Shown in pieces: positions 1 through 8,228 of a stretch of DNA of 64,000 nt. The notes under the pieces are model-generated. The model did no database searches and was not told the origin of the DNA. It was given only the letters and a program-made list of their open reading frames with translations. Every line of letters begins with the position of its first letter. The first letter of the stretch is position 1. The stretch is taken from assembly GCF_003051055.1 (NCBI RefSeq), contig NZ_QAON01000004.1:1-64000 (forward strand). The letters run 5' to 3'. A program made the position numbers and the translations under genes. This DNA is from Agitococcus lubricus. Lineage in GTDB: Bacteria > Pseudomonadota > Gammaproteobacteria > Pseudomonadales > Moraxellaceae.

Positions 1-61
1 CCATTGATAATTTTTTAACATCATCATCAACAGCAAAAATCCACACAAATTGCTTATCTAT

Positions 62-73
62 CTGTTAAAGAAC
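62..73 (-). promoter_or_regulatory. boxA-like antitermination site of an rRNA leader
   Basis: Read on the minus strand this is GTTCTTTAACAG, close to the gammaproteobacterial rRNA boxA (TGCTCTTTAACA). It is followed within about 15 bases by AAGCAATTTGTGTGG, which resembles the conserved stretch after boxA in rRNA leaders and spacers. boxA is where NusB/NusE load antitermination factors. The 16S gene itself is expected beyond the left edge and is not in the window, so the identification rests on motif and promoter context. Confidence 0.7.
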
Positions 74-145
74 TTCTCAAGTATCTCTACTTAAGCCAAC
101 TCAATCAACTAATCTCTTAATCAGTTCATCGCGTCAGGGCTGCAC

Positions 146-173
146 ATTCTACAGCATCTTTCTTACTTGTCAA
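146..173 (-). promoter_or_regulatory. rRNA operon promoter P2 (sigma70 type)
   Basis: On the minus strand TTGACA (168-173) is separated by 16 bases from TAGAAT (146-151). It lies about 75 bases upstream of the boxA-like site. The consensus -35, short spacer and position directly before an rRNA-type leader support a strong stable-RNA promoter. Confidence 0.75.
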
Positions 174-269
174 TAACTATTTTCGCTTTATTTCAACTAC
201 TCATCGTCATCAACTTACCACCCTACTCCCGCTTCGCTTTCGCGTCGCTTCGTCGTTGGCAGGCCGCGC

Positions 270-297
270 ATTCTACTCATTTATTCAATCCTTGCAA
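270..297 (-). promoter_or_regulatory. rRNA operon promoter P1 (sigma70 type)
   Basis: On the minus strand TTGCAA (292-297), a 16-base spacer and TAGAAT (270-275) are followed by a GC-rich discriminator (GCGCGGCCTGCC). A GC-rich discriminator after a 16-bp spacer is the hallmark of growth-rate and ppGpp controlled rRNA P1 promoters. It lies 124 bases upstream of P2 and downstream of the tyrS stop codon, so tyrS transcription would read into the rRNA promoter region. Confidence 0.7.
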
Positions 298-390
298 GCG
301 GAAAATCACTAAAAACATCACGACTGATTACTTAACAATCAAAATAGGCTTTAATTGGCTAAAAAGCATGCAAAACCTGTTAAAAACTGC

Positions 391-1623
391 CTACTTGTTT
401 AATATCACACGGGCAATTGCTTTTTTTCCTGCTTGAATAACAACACTTTGTCCTGTCGCTAAACGATAATCTGTCGTCACTTTTTGACCATCAACAAATA
501 CAACACCCCGCGTCAAGACGTCTTTAGCGCCTGCTGCATTTTTGACTAGTCCTGCTTTATTTAATACAGCACTGATAGGTAAATCTATCGTATCGGCAGT
601 CACCTCGATGCTAACACTAGGCACATCTTCAGGAATTTCACCATAGGCCAAGACATTACCCGCACCTTTATGCGCACTAGCCGCCGCATCGGCATTGTGA
701 AAACGGGTGATGATTTCTTCGGCTAAGATTTTTTTGATGTCTTGTGGATTACGTCCATTCGCCATCTCTGCTAAGAATTGATTGACCTCAGACATCGGTC
801 TAAAACTCAACAACTCAAAGTAACGTGCAATCAGGCTATCTGGCATTGAGAGCAGTTTCTGATACATTTCACCTGCACTGTCACTCACACCGATATAATT
901 ACCCAGTGATTTAGACATTTTTTGTACCCCATCTAGCCCTTCTAAAATAGGCAGGGTGATACAAATTTGTGAGGCTTGGCCATGACGACCTTGCAAGGTA
1001 CGTCCCATGAGCAGGTTAAATTTTTGATCTGTGCCACCCAATTCAACATCGGCCTCTAGAGCCACAGAGTCGTACCCTTGTAATAGGGGGTATAAAAACT
1101 CGTGAATAGCAATTGGCTGTTGATTGGCATAGCGTTTGGCGAAATCATCACGCTCTAACATACGAGTTACCGTGTATTGAGCAGCTAACTGTATCAAATC
1201 TGCGGCAGTTTTTTGTCCCATCCACTCGGAATTAAAGACGACACGTGTTTTAGCAGGGTCTAAAATCTTGAAGACTTGCGCTTGATAGGTTTTGGCATTT
1301 TCGGCAACCTGTTCTTTGGTTAGGGGTTTACGCGTGACATTTTTGCCTGTAGGGTCGCCAATCATGCCAGTAAAGTCACCAATCAAAAAAATCACGTCAT
1401 GGCCTAGGTCTTGGAAAACGCGTAATTTATTGATAAGTACGGTATGCCCTAGGTGTAAATCGGGCGCTGTCGGGTCAAAACCTGCTTTGATGCGTAAGGG
1501 TCTACCCTCTTTCAGTTTGGCCAATAACTCATTTTCCTGAATAATTTCTTCAGTACCGCGCTTAATCAATTCAAGTTGTTGTTCAGGTGTCATCATATTG
1601 TTCGCTACAATGTCAAAATTCAT
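391..1623 (-). CDS. tyrS: tyrosine--tRNA ligase
   Basis: Class I aminoacyl-tRNA synthetase that charges tRNA-Tyr in the cytoplasm. The catalytic Rossmann domain carries the HIGH-type motif HLGH at about residues 57-60 and KMSKS at about 235-239. An S4 RNA-binding domain lies at about 345-408. At 410 residues the length fits the family. The first nine residues before the Met-Met-Thr-Pro stretch have no clear ribosome binding site, so translation may begin at residue 10 or 11. The gene is divergent from anmK (63 bp between starts), and its 3' end abuts an rRNA promoter region read on the same strand. Confidence 0.96.
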   Translation of the reverse strand: MNFDIVANNMMTPEQQLELIKRGTEEIIQENELLAKLKEGRPLRIKAGFDPTAPDLHLGHTVLINKLRVFQDLGHDVIFLIGDFTGMIGDPTGKNVTRKPLTKEQVAENAKTYQAQVFKILDPAKTRVVFNSEWMGQKTAADLIQLAAQYTVTRMLERDDFAKRYANQQPIAIHEFLYPLLQGYDSVALEADVELGGTDQKFNLLMGRTLQGRHGQASQICITLPILEGLDGVQKMSKSLGNYIGVSDSAGEMYQKLLSMPDSLIARYFELLSFRPMSEVNQFLAEMANGRNPQDIKKILAEEIITRFHNADAAASAHKGAGNVLAYGEIPEDVPSVSIEVTADTIDLPISAVLNKAGLVKNAAGAKDVLTRGVVFVDGQKVTTDYRLATGQSVVIQAGKKAIARVILNK

Positions 1624-1686
1624 ATTATCTAAGGTTTAACTAAACAACCATTTAGTTTGCCTACCTAGACAGAGAGAATCATCAAA

Positions 1687-2793
1687 ATGGATGAAATTTA
1701 CTTGGGTTTAATGTCAGGTACGAGTTTAGACGCGGTAGATGCCGTTGCTGTACGTATCCACTCACAACACATTAGCTTAATGGGTACGCACTCCCTCACC
1801 CTGCCCGAAGATTTAAGAGCGCAAATATTAGCACTAACTCAACCATCTGATAATGAAATTGAGCGATTAGGTGCTGTTGATGTGCTATTAGGCCAACTAT
1901 TTGCCAAATGCGCTCATCAACTGATGGACAAACTCGGCTTGGCTGCGTCACAAATTCGTGCCATTGGTAGTCATGGCCAGACTATTCGTCATCGACCGCT
2001 CCATCGTCCTGCCTTTAGTTTACAAATCACTGACCCTAATGTCATTGCTGAACTCACGGGAGTGACAGTAGTCGCCGATTTTCGTCGTCGTGATGTAGCA
2101 GCTGGTGGACAAGGTGCTCCGCTCGTCCCTGCATTTCATGCCGCCATTTTAGGGCATGAAAATATGGACAGAGTGGTCTTAAACTTAGGCGGAATGGCGA
2201 ATATCACGGTATTACCCAAAGCAAACGGTTTAGTATATGGTTATGATACAGGCCCAGCTAATGTGTTGATGGATGCATGGTGCCAACGCCATTTACAACA
2301 AAGTTATGACACTCATGGTGCTTGGGCGGCAAGCGGTCATGTGATTCCCTCCTTGTTAACAACACTATTAGACCATCCCTATTTTGCGAAAGCAGCACCT
2401 AAAAGCACAGGACGAGAAGATTTTCATATCGACTGGCTAGATACCCTATTACTAGATTTTCCGCATGCTTCACCAGCCGATATACAATGCACACTACTTG
2501 AATTGACCGCTGAATCTATTGCCAGAGAGATTGATAAGATTTCTTTTAATGTAGGTGAATTGTGGTTATGTGGTGGAGGCGCATTTAATCACTATTTACA
2601 ACAGCGTTTGGCTACCAAACTCCCCTCATTTAGCTTGCATACCACAGCAGAAATAGGCATTGCACCGACATGGATTGAAGCAGCCGCGTTTGCATGGTTA
2701 GCACACCAAACCTTGCATCATTTAGCAGGCAATTTACCTGCTGTGACGGGCGCAGCAGGCTTACGTATTTTAGGTGGAATCTATCAAGCCTAA
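1687..2793 (+). CDS. anmK: anhydro-N-acetylmuramic acid kinase
   Basis: Phosphorylates and hydrolyses 1,6-anhydro-MurNAc to MurNAc-6-phosphate in cytosolic peptidoglycan recycling. The ATP-binding signature GLMSGTSLDAVDAV is at residues 7-20, and DTGPANVLMDAW and the late GGGAFN loop are present. Its 368 residues match the usual size of about 370. An AGAGAG stretch about ten bases upstream of the ATG serves as ribosome binding site. It is divergent from tyrS and converges on erpA with only three bases between the stop codons; no stem-loop is visible there. Confidence 0.96.
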   Translation: MDEIYLGLMSGTSLDAVDAVAVRIHSQHISLMGTHSLTLPEDLRAQILALTQPSDNEIERLGAVDVLLGQLFAKCAHQLMDKLGLAASQIRAIGSHGQTIRHRPLHRPAFSLQITDPNVIAELTGVTVVADFRRRDVAAGGQGAPLVPAFHAAILGHENMDRVVLNLGGMANITVLPKANGLVYGYDTGPANVLMDAWCQRHLQQSYDTHGAWAASGHVIPSLLTTLLDHPYFAKAAPKSTGREDFHIDWLDTLLLDFPHASPADIQCTLLELTAESIAREIDKISFNVGELWLCGGGAFNHYLQQRLATKLPSFSLHTTAEIGIAPTWIEAAAFAWLAHQTLHHLAGNLPAVTGAAGLRILGGIYQA

Positions 2794-2796
2794 GGA

Positions 2797-3138
2797 TTAA
2801 ATGGAAAAAGATGAGCCACAGCCACACGTTGTGGTGGCATTTGGATTTTTAATCACAAAACGTGAGCCTTCTAATCCTTCGACATAATCTACTTCAGAAC
2901 CGACTAAGTATTGAAAACTTAAGGAGTCCACCAACATAGTGACATCTTCATTCGTAAATGCGGTGTCTGTTTCATTGGTATTTTCATCAAAGGTAAAACC
3001 ATAAGAAAACCCTGAACAGCCACCACCCGTAATATATACGCGTAATTTTAGCGCGGGATTTGCTTCGCCTTCACGCAATTTACGTACTTTAGCCGCTGCC
3101 TTATCAGTAAGCACCATTGCTTGTGTTTGGTCTGTCAT
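2797..3138 (-). CDS. erpA: iron-sulfur cluster insertion protein ErpA
   Basis: A-type Fe-S carrier that delivers clusters to apoproteins, including enzymes of isoprenoid synthesis. The three cluster-binding cysteines are in [11 protein letters not shown] and the C-terminal CGCGSSFSI, and the GLEGSRF and [11 protein letters not shown] stretches are typical of ErpA rather than IscA. The start used is the ATG of MTDQ: GAGG lies six bases upstream of it, whereas the longer reading begins with TTG and would place that GAGG inside the gene. It is convergent with anmK. Confidence 0.95.
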   Translation of the reverse strand: MTDQTQAMVLTDKAAAKVRKLREGEANPALKLRVYITGGGCSGFSYGFTFDENTNETDTAFTNEDVTMLVDSLSFQYLVGSEVDYVEGLEGSRFVIKNPNATTTCGCGSSFSI

Positions 3139-3242
3139 TCTTTGCCTCAAACTTACCCGAGTAAAACACTAAACTATTATCTAGAGAATTGTATATTTCG
3201 TCAATTCATCACCGCTGTTATATGGGCATTTCACCAAAACAA

Positions 3243-3265
3243 AAGGCTCAGCAATGCTGAGCCTT
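3243..3265 (-). terminator. intrinsic terminator
   Basis: Arms AAGGCTCA (3243-3250) and TGAGCCTT (3258-3265) form a hairpin. On the minus strand it is followed by TTGTTTTGG. It lies just downstream of the solute-binding-like gene ending at 3292 and upstream of erpA, so it separates the two units. Confidence 0.75.
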
Positions 3266-3291
3266 CGGTATGTGCTAACGTAATTAACGAA

Positions 3292-4311
3292 TTATTCGTC
3301 TTTTAATGCACATTCAAAGCTGGCTGGGTCGTGTTTACAACGTACACGCTTGAGCAAACCTAACATTTTTTTGTCATAAATGCCTTCGGCAGCCAAGGAA
3401 ATACGGGACTCACGCATTAATTTGATATAGCCAGGCTTATCGGCTTCAGCAATGTCCATCCAATACTTAGCTGGAACATCTTTTTCGGTTTTTTCGATGG
3501 TTTTGAAGGCTTTATCTACTTGAGTAGCCACGTATTCACGACTCTTTTGACCAAAACCTGCTGGGAATTTTGCTGGGTTGATGATGATATTGCCAGTGAT
3601 TTGTACGATTGGGAAACGTACAATCGCACCTTTAGTACCTAAACCTTTGTATAACTCTAATGGTTTGATTGCAACAGCAGGTGCAGCCACGATGTCGACC
3701 TGACCATTGTTAAATTTACCCGCAAAGTTAGTTACGTCAGAAGCAACTGGTTGTGCACCAATTTTTTGTACCATTTTGGCTTGAGACTTATCATAGTCTA
3801 ACACAGCGATTTTTTTGCCAGAGACTTTGGACAAGTTATTGATAGCGCGGTCATTAACCAATAAATAACCTGCGCCTAATGGCATAATACCAACCACTTC
3901 GTACGGGCCACTGACCATGCTAGCCGCAATTTTTGGAGAGCTTAACAATGTTAAGACATCACGCATTTCCGCATAACTGGTAATCGCACCAATGGAGTCA
4001 ATACTGCCTGTGAAGGTATTAAATTGACGACCACGTAAACCTGTTAAGCTCACACCATCACATTGACCCGCTTTGAAGTCTTCAGCAGCAATACGCTCAT
4101 CGGTGTAAGGCTTTAACTCGACATCTGCACCCCATTTAGATGCAGCTAAGGTGTAGTCCTTCATCATGGCATAGACGTCACCGCCTGTCCCTAATAAGTC
4201 GAACACACAAATTTTTTGTTTTGCTTCAGCAACTGGGCTGAGCATGACACCAGCGGCAAGCATCGTTGTCGCAACTTGACGGCTCCAGCGAGAGACGTTG
4301 ATTTTTTTCAT
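3292..4311 (-). CDS. putative periplasmic solute-binding protein (DUF6091-like)
   Basis: A 339-residue exported protein. Residues 1-30 form a signal peptide with cleavage likely after VAEA. The mature part begins KQKICVFDLLGTGGDVY and has a two-lobed binding-protein look, including a GYLLVNDRAINNLSKVSGKKIAVLDYD segment typical of TRAP/NMT1-like receptors that scan ligand-binding lobes. I recognise it as the family often annotated putative solute-binding protein; the ligand is unknown. No transporter membrane subunits lie nearby, so it is an orphan receptor or has another role. It is a single-gene unit with its own terminator. Confidence 0.7.
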   Translation of the reverse strand: MKKINVSRWSRQVATTMLAAGVMLSPVAEAKQKICVFDLLGTGGDVYAMMKDYTLAASKWGADVELKPYTDERIAAEDFKAGQCDGVSLTGLRGRQFNTFTGSIDSIGAITSYAEMRDVLTLLSSPKIAASMVSGPYEVVGIMPLGAGYLLVNDRAINNLSKVSGKKIAVLDYDKSQAKMVQKIGAQPVASDVTNFAGKFNNGQVDIVAAPAVAIKPLELYKGLGTKGAIVRFPIVQITGNIIINPAKFPAGFGQKSREYVATQVDKAFKTIEKTEKDVPAKYWMDIAEADKPGYIKLMRESRISLAAEGIYDKKMLGLLKRVRCKHDPASFECALKDE

Positions 4312-4609
4312 GATTTATCCTTGTCGTCGGTTTGGGATTATGAAATGCAAAGCCCATTAAGGGTTGCGAGATTTTAGCGTATAAAATACCAAGTTACATG
4401 GTCTTTTATCGGCTAGTTTAACTACTTTAGCAGCAATTATTCATACTCTAGTTGAATTTGTTTAGGCTTCCATAGACGGTTAGTACACTTTTTGGGCACA
4501 TTTATTACATTTTGTCATAACATTGTAGATATTTTGGGCAAAAAAAAGGGTGGCAGGGTGCCACCCCAAAAGAGGGTTCTTTTGATTTGCGCTAATTACA
4601 CGCAAATAA
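4312..4609. other. intergenic, 298 bp
   Basis: Holds the promoter side of the solute-binding-like gene (an AT-rich TATTTTATACGC reads on the minus strand near 4378-4389) and the terminator of the phasin gene at 4540-4566. No gene is supported in it. Confidence 0.6.
4540..4566 (-). terminator. intrinsic terminator of the phasin gene
   Basis: Arms GGGTGGCA (4548-4555) and TGCCACCC (4559-4566) with a three-base loop are followed on the minus strand by a run of eight T (4540-4547). This is a strong rho-independent terminator about 45 bases past the phasin stop codon. Confidence 0.9.
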
Positions 4610-5005
4610 TTAAGCAGCTTTACGCTTTTCGCCTGCAGCGACTAAATCGCTAAATAACTTTTGAGCATCTGCTTTTAACTTTTCGGCTTCGCCCTTGAGT
4701 TTTTCGGCTTCACCTTTAACGTCAACTTTTAATTTATCGGCTTCAGCTTTCACTGTTTCGACTAAACCAAAAGCAACTAACACAACTTTTTTGTCAGCAG
4801 CAGCTTGTTCGCCACGGGCAACTTGACCAGCAGCAACAAGTTTATCTAATTGCTTTTGGCTTTCTTCTTCCACTTTAGCAAACACTTCTTCTAGCTTGGC
4901 AACGACACCAAAGCCTGCTAAAGTGACTTGCTGACCTAATTCTTTAACACGGTCAACCAAGCTGATTTCTGCTTGAGTTTCGGCAACTTCTTTTAACTCG
5001 CCCAT
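4610..5005 (-). CDS. phasin family protein (polyhydroxyalkanoate granule-associated)
   Basis: A 131-residue, Ala/Lys/Glu-rich protein that is almost entirely helical. An N-terminal amphipathic part (LGQQVTLAGFGVVAKLEEVF) is followed by a charged coiled coil made of near repeats of EAEKLKGEAEKLKADAQKL. Phasins coat polyhydroxyalkanoate granules and control their size. The ATG of MGEL is chosen because GGAG sits seven bases before it; the longer reading starts at TTG and would overlap that ribosome binding site. No PHA synthase is in the window. A TATAAT hexamer (minus strand, 5074-5079) lies about 70 bases upstream. Confidence 0.8.
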   Translation of the reverse strand: MGELKEVAETQAEISLVDRVKELGQQVTLAGFGVVAKLEEVFAKVEEESQKQLDKLVAAGQVARGEQAAADKKVVLVAFGLVETVKAEADKLKVDVKGEAEKLKGEAEKLKADAQKLFSDLVAAGEKRKAA

Positions 5006-5052
5006 GATGCACTCCAAATAACGTCAACACACCCAATTCCTATTGTCACAAC

Positions 5053-5094
5053 CTAGCGACAACTCATGCAGCCATTATAAAAACGCTGTGTCAT
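5053..5094 (-). other. possible 13-codon micro-ORF in the phasin leader
   Basis: On the minus strand AAGGAG is followed after ten bases by ATG and a 13-codon frame reading MTQRFYNGCMSCR before a TAG. It lies in the region upstream of the phasin gene and has two cysteines. It could be a leader peptide or chance; the SD spacing is slightly long. The TATAAT hexamer at 5074-5079 lies inside it, so the two readings compete. Confidence 0.25.
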
Positions 5095-5426
5095 AAATGG
5101 TTCTCTCCTTGTTGAACAATCAGACAGGATTTTTAATTTTTTAGGTTTTGTCTAACATGATTCCGATTAACGGGGAAGTTATTAGGCTCTTATGGTGACT
5201 TACGCGCTGACTGTCTGCCTCTCTTACATGAGGTACGGACTGAAGCAGATATAAAACCTATTGACTATGACTGTACGGTAACCTTGCCTGATGATTCCAT
5301 ACGTTTGATAACTGACAATGCGCTTAACCGCAACGGATGAATCTATTTGAAATAGGCGAGAAGCGCCCCATGTGTTATTAAAACTCAAGCAGGTGTCATT
5401 TAGATGAAGCAAGCATTAATAAATAC
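5095..5426. other. intergenic without recognised gene
   Basis: About 330 bp between the phasin leader and the purK terminator. An open frame at 5224-5412 (minus) encodes 62 residues with no recognisable family, low-complexity neighbours and no ribosome binding site; I do not call it a gene. Confidence 0.5.
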
Positions 5427-5451
5427 AAAAAAGCCAACTACAGGTTGGCTT
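5427..5451 (-). terminator. intrinsic terminator of purEK
   Basis: Arms AAGCCAAC (5431-5438) and GTTGGCTT (5444-5451) with a five-base loop. On the minus strand the hairpin runs into a T-rich tract (5427-5432). It lies 13 bases past the purK stop codon. Confidence 0.85.
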
Positions 5452-5463
5452 TATTTGACGCTA

Positions 5464-6573
5464 TTAGACTAAGGCCATTTTGTTGGGCAATTCTTGCGCA
5501 ATTGCAGCAATACGGGTCTGTAAAGCCTCGTAACTGGGGGCAGTCACCGTGATATGACCTAATTTTCGCCCTACACGCTCGGTTTTACCATACAAATGGA
5601 GGTGCGTTTCGGGGATAGCCAAAATAGCTTCTGTACGGGGATGCTGGCCAATAATATTCACCATCGCACTGGCACGAATGGGGTCTGTGACACCTAAAGG
5701 GAGACCCGCAACAGCACGCATATGATTTTCAAACTGTGAGCACACCGCGCCTTCTATACTCCAATGGCCAGAGTTGTGTACACGGGGGGCTGTTTCATTG
5801 GCATATAAACCGTTATCGGTTTCAAATAACTCTAAGGTCAATACGCCAACATGATTGAGTTCATGTAAAATCTGCGTGATGTATTGTTCGGCCTGTGCCT
5901 GAATTGCAGGGCTGACTTGCGGCGCTGGTACGATAGAATGCGACAAAATACCTTGATGATGGGTATTCCATGCTAAGGGATAACACAAGGTCGTCCCCTC
6001 TTGACCGCGCACCGCAATCATCGACAACTCACGCTTGAAGCTGACAAAGGCCTCAGCAATCAAAGGGGCACCCGCTTGCAGCTCTGACCATGCTTGAGCA
6101 ATTTGTTCGGGCTGGCGAATGACAAATTGCCCTTTACCATCATACCCCCCCATCGTCGTTTTAACGACGAGCGGTAAACCTAAAGCCGTCACAGCCTGTT
6201 GTAAATCGTCTTGCGAATAGACTTCTCGGTAGGCAGCGGCAGGAATATTCAACTGCTTAAATAACGCTTTTTCACGAATCCTATTTTGTGAAACCGCTAA
6301 GGATTTAACACTGGGATACACGGGTTTGTGTTGTGCAATATATTCCACCCACGCCACAGGAATATTTTCAAACTCATACGTAAACACGTCGGCACTGGCA
6401 ATAAACGCATCTAAACTAGCCTGAGTCGCTTGAGCATCACCATACAGTTCACCCAAAGGTGCTGAGGGACAGTCCTTAGCCGCATCATAAAAGCTAAAGC
6501 GTAAATTAAACGGATAACCTGCTAAAGCCATCATACGGCCAAGCTGTCCGCCACCCAAAATGCCGATTTTCAT
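5464..6573 (-). CDS. purK: 5-(carboxyamino)imidazole ribonucleotide synthase
   Basis: ATP-grasp enzyme that carboxylates AIR to N5-CAIR with ATP and bicarbonate in de novo purine synthesis. The N-terminal [12 protein letters not shown] (residues 3-14) is the PurK signature, and the ATP-grasp centre contains [14 protein letters not shown] and ELSMIAVRG, with [13 protein letters not shown] carrying metal ligands. Its 369 residues are normal. The start codon overlaps the end of purE by four bases, so the two are translationally coupled. Confidence 0.97.
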   Translation of the reverse strand: MKIGILGGGQLGRMMALAGYPFNLRFSFYDAAKDCPSAPLGELYGDAQATQASLDAFIASADVFTYEFENIPVAWVEYIAQHKPVYPSVKSLAVSQNRIREKALFKQLNIPAAAYREVYSQDDLQQAVTALGLPLVVKTTMGGYDGKGQFVIRQPEQIAQAWSELQAGAPLIAEAFVSFKRELSMIAVRGQEGTTLCYPLAWNTHHQGILSHSIVPAPQVSPAIQAQAEQYITQILHELNHVGVLTLELFETDNGLYANETAPRVHNSGHWSIEGAVCSQFENHMRAVAGLPLGVTDPIRASAMVNIIGQHPRTEAILAIPETHLHLYGKTERVGRKLGHITVTAPSYEALQTRIAAIAQELPNKMALV

Positions 6574-7079
6574 GCTTGTACCCCAGGAATAGGATTTGCT
6601 AACACTTTGTCTGTTTGTTGCTGACGATAATTCTCTATGGCTTGCAAATATTGAGGATATTGAGCAGCTAAAATTTGGGCAGCTAATAGACCCGCATTTG
6701 TTGCGCCCGCCTTGCCAATCGCTAGTGTTGCCACAGGGACACCTGCTGGCATTTGTACAATAGATAATAAAGAATCCAAACCATTTAAGGCTTGCGATTG
6801 TACGGGTACGCCTAACACAGGTAAGGATGTTTTAGCAGCACACATACCCGGTAAATGTGCCGCTCCCCCTGCTCCTGCAATAATGACTTGAATACCCCGA
6901 CCACGCGCCGCTTCGGCATAGGCAAATAATTTGTCGGGGGTACGGTGTGCAGAGACCACTTCCGCCTCAAAAGGCACACCCAACGCAGTTAAGGCGTCTG
7001 CCGCATGTTGCATGGTTGCCCAGTCTGATTGAGACCCCATAATAATACCTACTAAAGGTGATGCCACAACTGCTGTCAT
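6570..7079 (-). CDS. purE: 5-(carboxyamino)imidazole ribonucleotide mutase
   Basis: Converts N5-CAIR to CAIR, the step after PurK. The [13 protein letters not shown] loop (residues 11-23) and [10 protein letters not shown] with the catalytic histidine are present, as is the [12 protein letters not shown] segment. Its 169 residues fit the class I bacterial enzyme. It is the first gene of a purE-purK operon (4-bp overlap) with a terminator after purK. About 170 bp of AT-rich upstream sequence separates it from the DMT-like gene; no clear PurR operator was seen. Confidence 0.97.
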   Translation of the reverse strand: MTAVVASPLVGIIMGSQSDWATMQHAADALTALGVPFEAEVVSAHRTPDKLFAYAEAARGRGIQVIIAGAGGAAHLPGMCAAKTSLPVLGVPVQSQALNGLDSLLSIVQMPAGVPVATLAIGKAGATNAGLLAAQILAAQYPQYLQAIENYRQQQTDKVLANPIPGVQA

Positions 7080-7253
7080 TACACGTACTTCTCTGAATAA
7101 GGCTTAGGCTCTGCTAAACATGGGTTAAAAAAGCGCAGTATTTTGGCGAAAGATTCTATTTTGGCCAAGTACTAATCTATATTTTTTGTACTTTATCGCA
7201 ATAAATTCTGATTTTTGTCAATTTGTCGCGCTATTTTCTGTCGTTGTGTTCTA

Positions 7254-7595
7254 CTAAGTACGAAACATAAAATATACTGCACCCAACATGCATAAACCTG
7301 CATACACAAAATCCATTTTGAAGGGTTCTTTGAGATACAGAATTGCAAACGGAATAAAGACACTGAGCGTAATGACTTCTTGTAAAATTTTCAGTTGCCC
7401 CACTGACATAACAGTGTGTCCGATACGATTAGCAGGTACCATGAGCAAATATTCAAACAGTGCAATCCCCCAGCTGAATAAGGCGGCAAGATACCACGGT
7501 TTGTCACTTAAATTTTTAAGATGTCCGTACCATGCAAATGTCATAAATACATTGGAACAAATCAGTAATAAAATAGTTTGTAGTGCTATAGGCAT
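7254..7595 (-). CDS. DMT-superfamily small membrane protein (DUF486 family)
   Basis: A 113-residue hydrophobic protein with four predicted membrane helices (about residues 5-18, 35-53, 60-85 and 95-111). The segments WYGHLKN, WYLAALFSWGIALFEYLLMVPANRIG and SVGQLKILQEVITL are those of the DUF486 family, related to small multidrug-resistance proteins. Substrate and function are unknown. It is divergent from the membrane gene at 7661 (65 bp between starts). Confidence 0.85.
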   Translation of the reverse strand: MPIALQTILLLICSNVFMTFAWYGHLKNLSDKPWYLAALFSWGIALFEYLLMVPANRIGHTVMSVGQLKILQEVITLSVFIPFAILYLKEPFKMDFVYAGLCMLGAVYFMFRT

Positions 7596-7660
7596 TATTT
7601 GTCTCGGTGATAACTATCAATCATCACCAGAGCTTATCTAACCCCGCTTGAATTTACGAT

Positions 7661-8212
7661 ATGCAACCACTTTTAACGTTATTTTGGCAGGTACTGAGCT
7701 TTCGTTTAGGGCCTGAAGATGTGCCTTATCATCGTGCACTTTTATTATTACTGCTAGCCATCAATCTGACTGTCACCGCAGGAGGACAATACCTTAGCCA
7801 TCCTAACGATGCATCGAGGGCAGTGCTGTTACCCATCATTGCACTTAGCGTAGAATGTATGGTACTCGCTTTGTTATTACAGTTTAAACAATTGACGGCG
7901 CGTTTTGTCCAAAGTATCACCGCGATTGTGGGTTGTGATACTTTGTTAACCATTGCTAGCCTACCTTTGTTGGTTCTGAGTGTGGTACTACCCGCCAAAT
8001 CTCCGCTATTAGCGTTTTTGGGCTTAATTGAAGTGGTGATTTTGGGGTGGAGCTTAGGATTGCGAGCCTTTGTATATCATCGCGCCTTAAATATCGGTTT
8101 ATTAATGGCTAATATGCTCGCAATTGCCATTTTTTTATTAGTCATGACCGTAACACTCTATTTTTTCCCTGAATTACTGCCACAAAGTACAGCCGCTAGT
8201 CGCGGCACTTAA
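7661..8212 (+). CDS. uncharacterised integral membrane protein upstream of mpl
   Basis: 183 residues with about five hydrophobic segments (roughly 25-43, 57-75, 85-110, 115-133 and 145-168). I do not recognise a family; the layout resembles small Yip1-like membrane proteins. Only 16 bp separate its stop from the mpl start, and mpl has AGGAAAC as ribosome binding site, so the two are likely cotranscribed. That hints at an envelope role but does not prove one. Confidence 0.75.
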   Translation: MQPLLTLFWQVLSFRLGPEDVPYHRALLLLLLAINLTVTAGGQYLSHPNDASRAVLLPIIALSVECMVLALLLQFKQLTARFVQSITAIVGCDTLLTIASLPLLVLSVVLPAKSPLLAFLGLIEVVILGWSLGLRAFVYHRALNIGLLMANMLAIAIFLLVMTVTLYFFPELLPQSTAASRGT

Positions 8213-8228
8213 TTTTTAGGAAACTATT

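Noticed and set aside
167-436. 89-codon plus-strand frame over the rRNA promoters
   Set aside because: It spans the opposite-strand P1 and P2 promoters and the tyrS end; composition is not protein-like.
5224-5412. 62-codon minus-strand frame between the phasin leader and purK
   Set aside because: No ribosome binding site and no recognisable family; probably chance.
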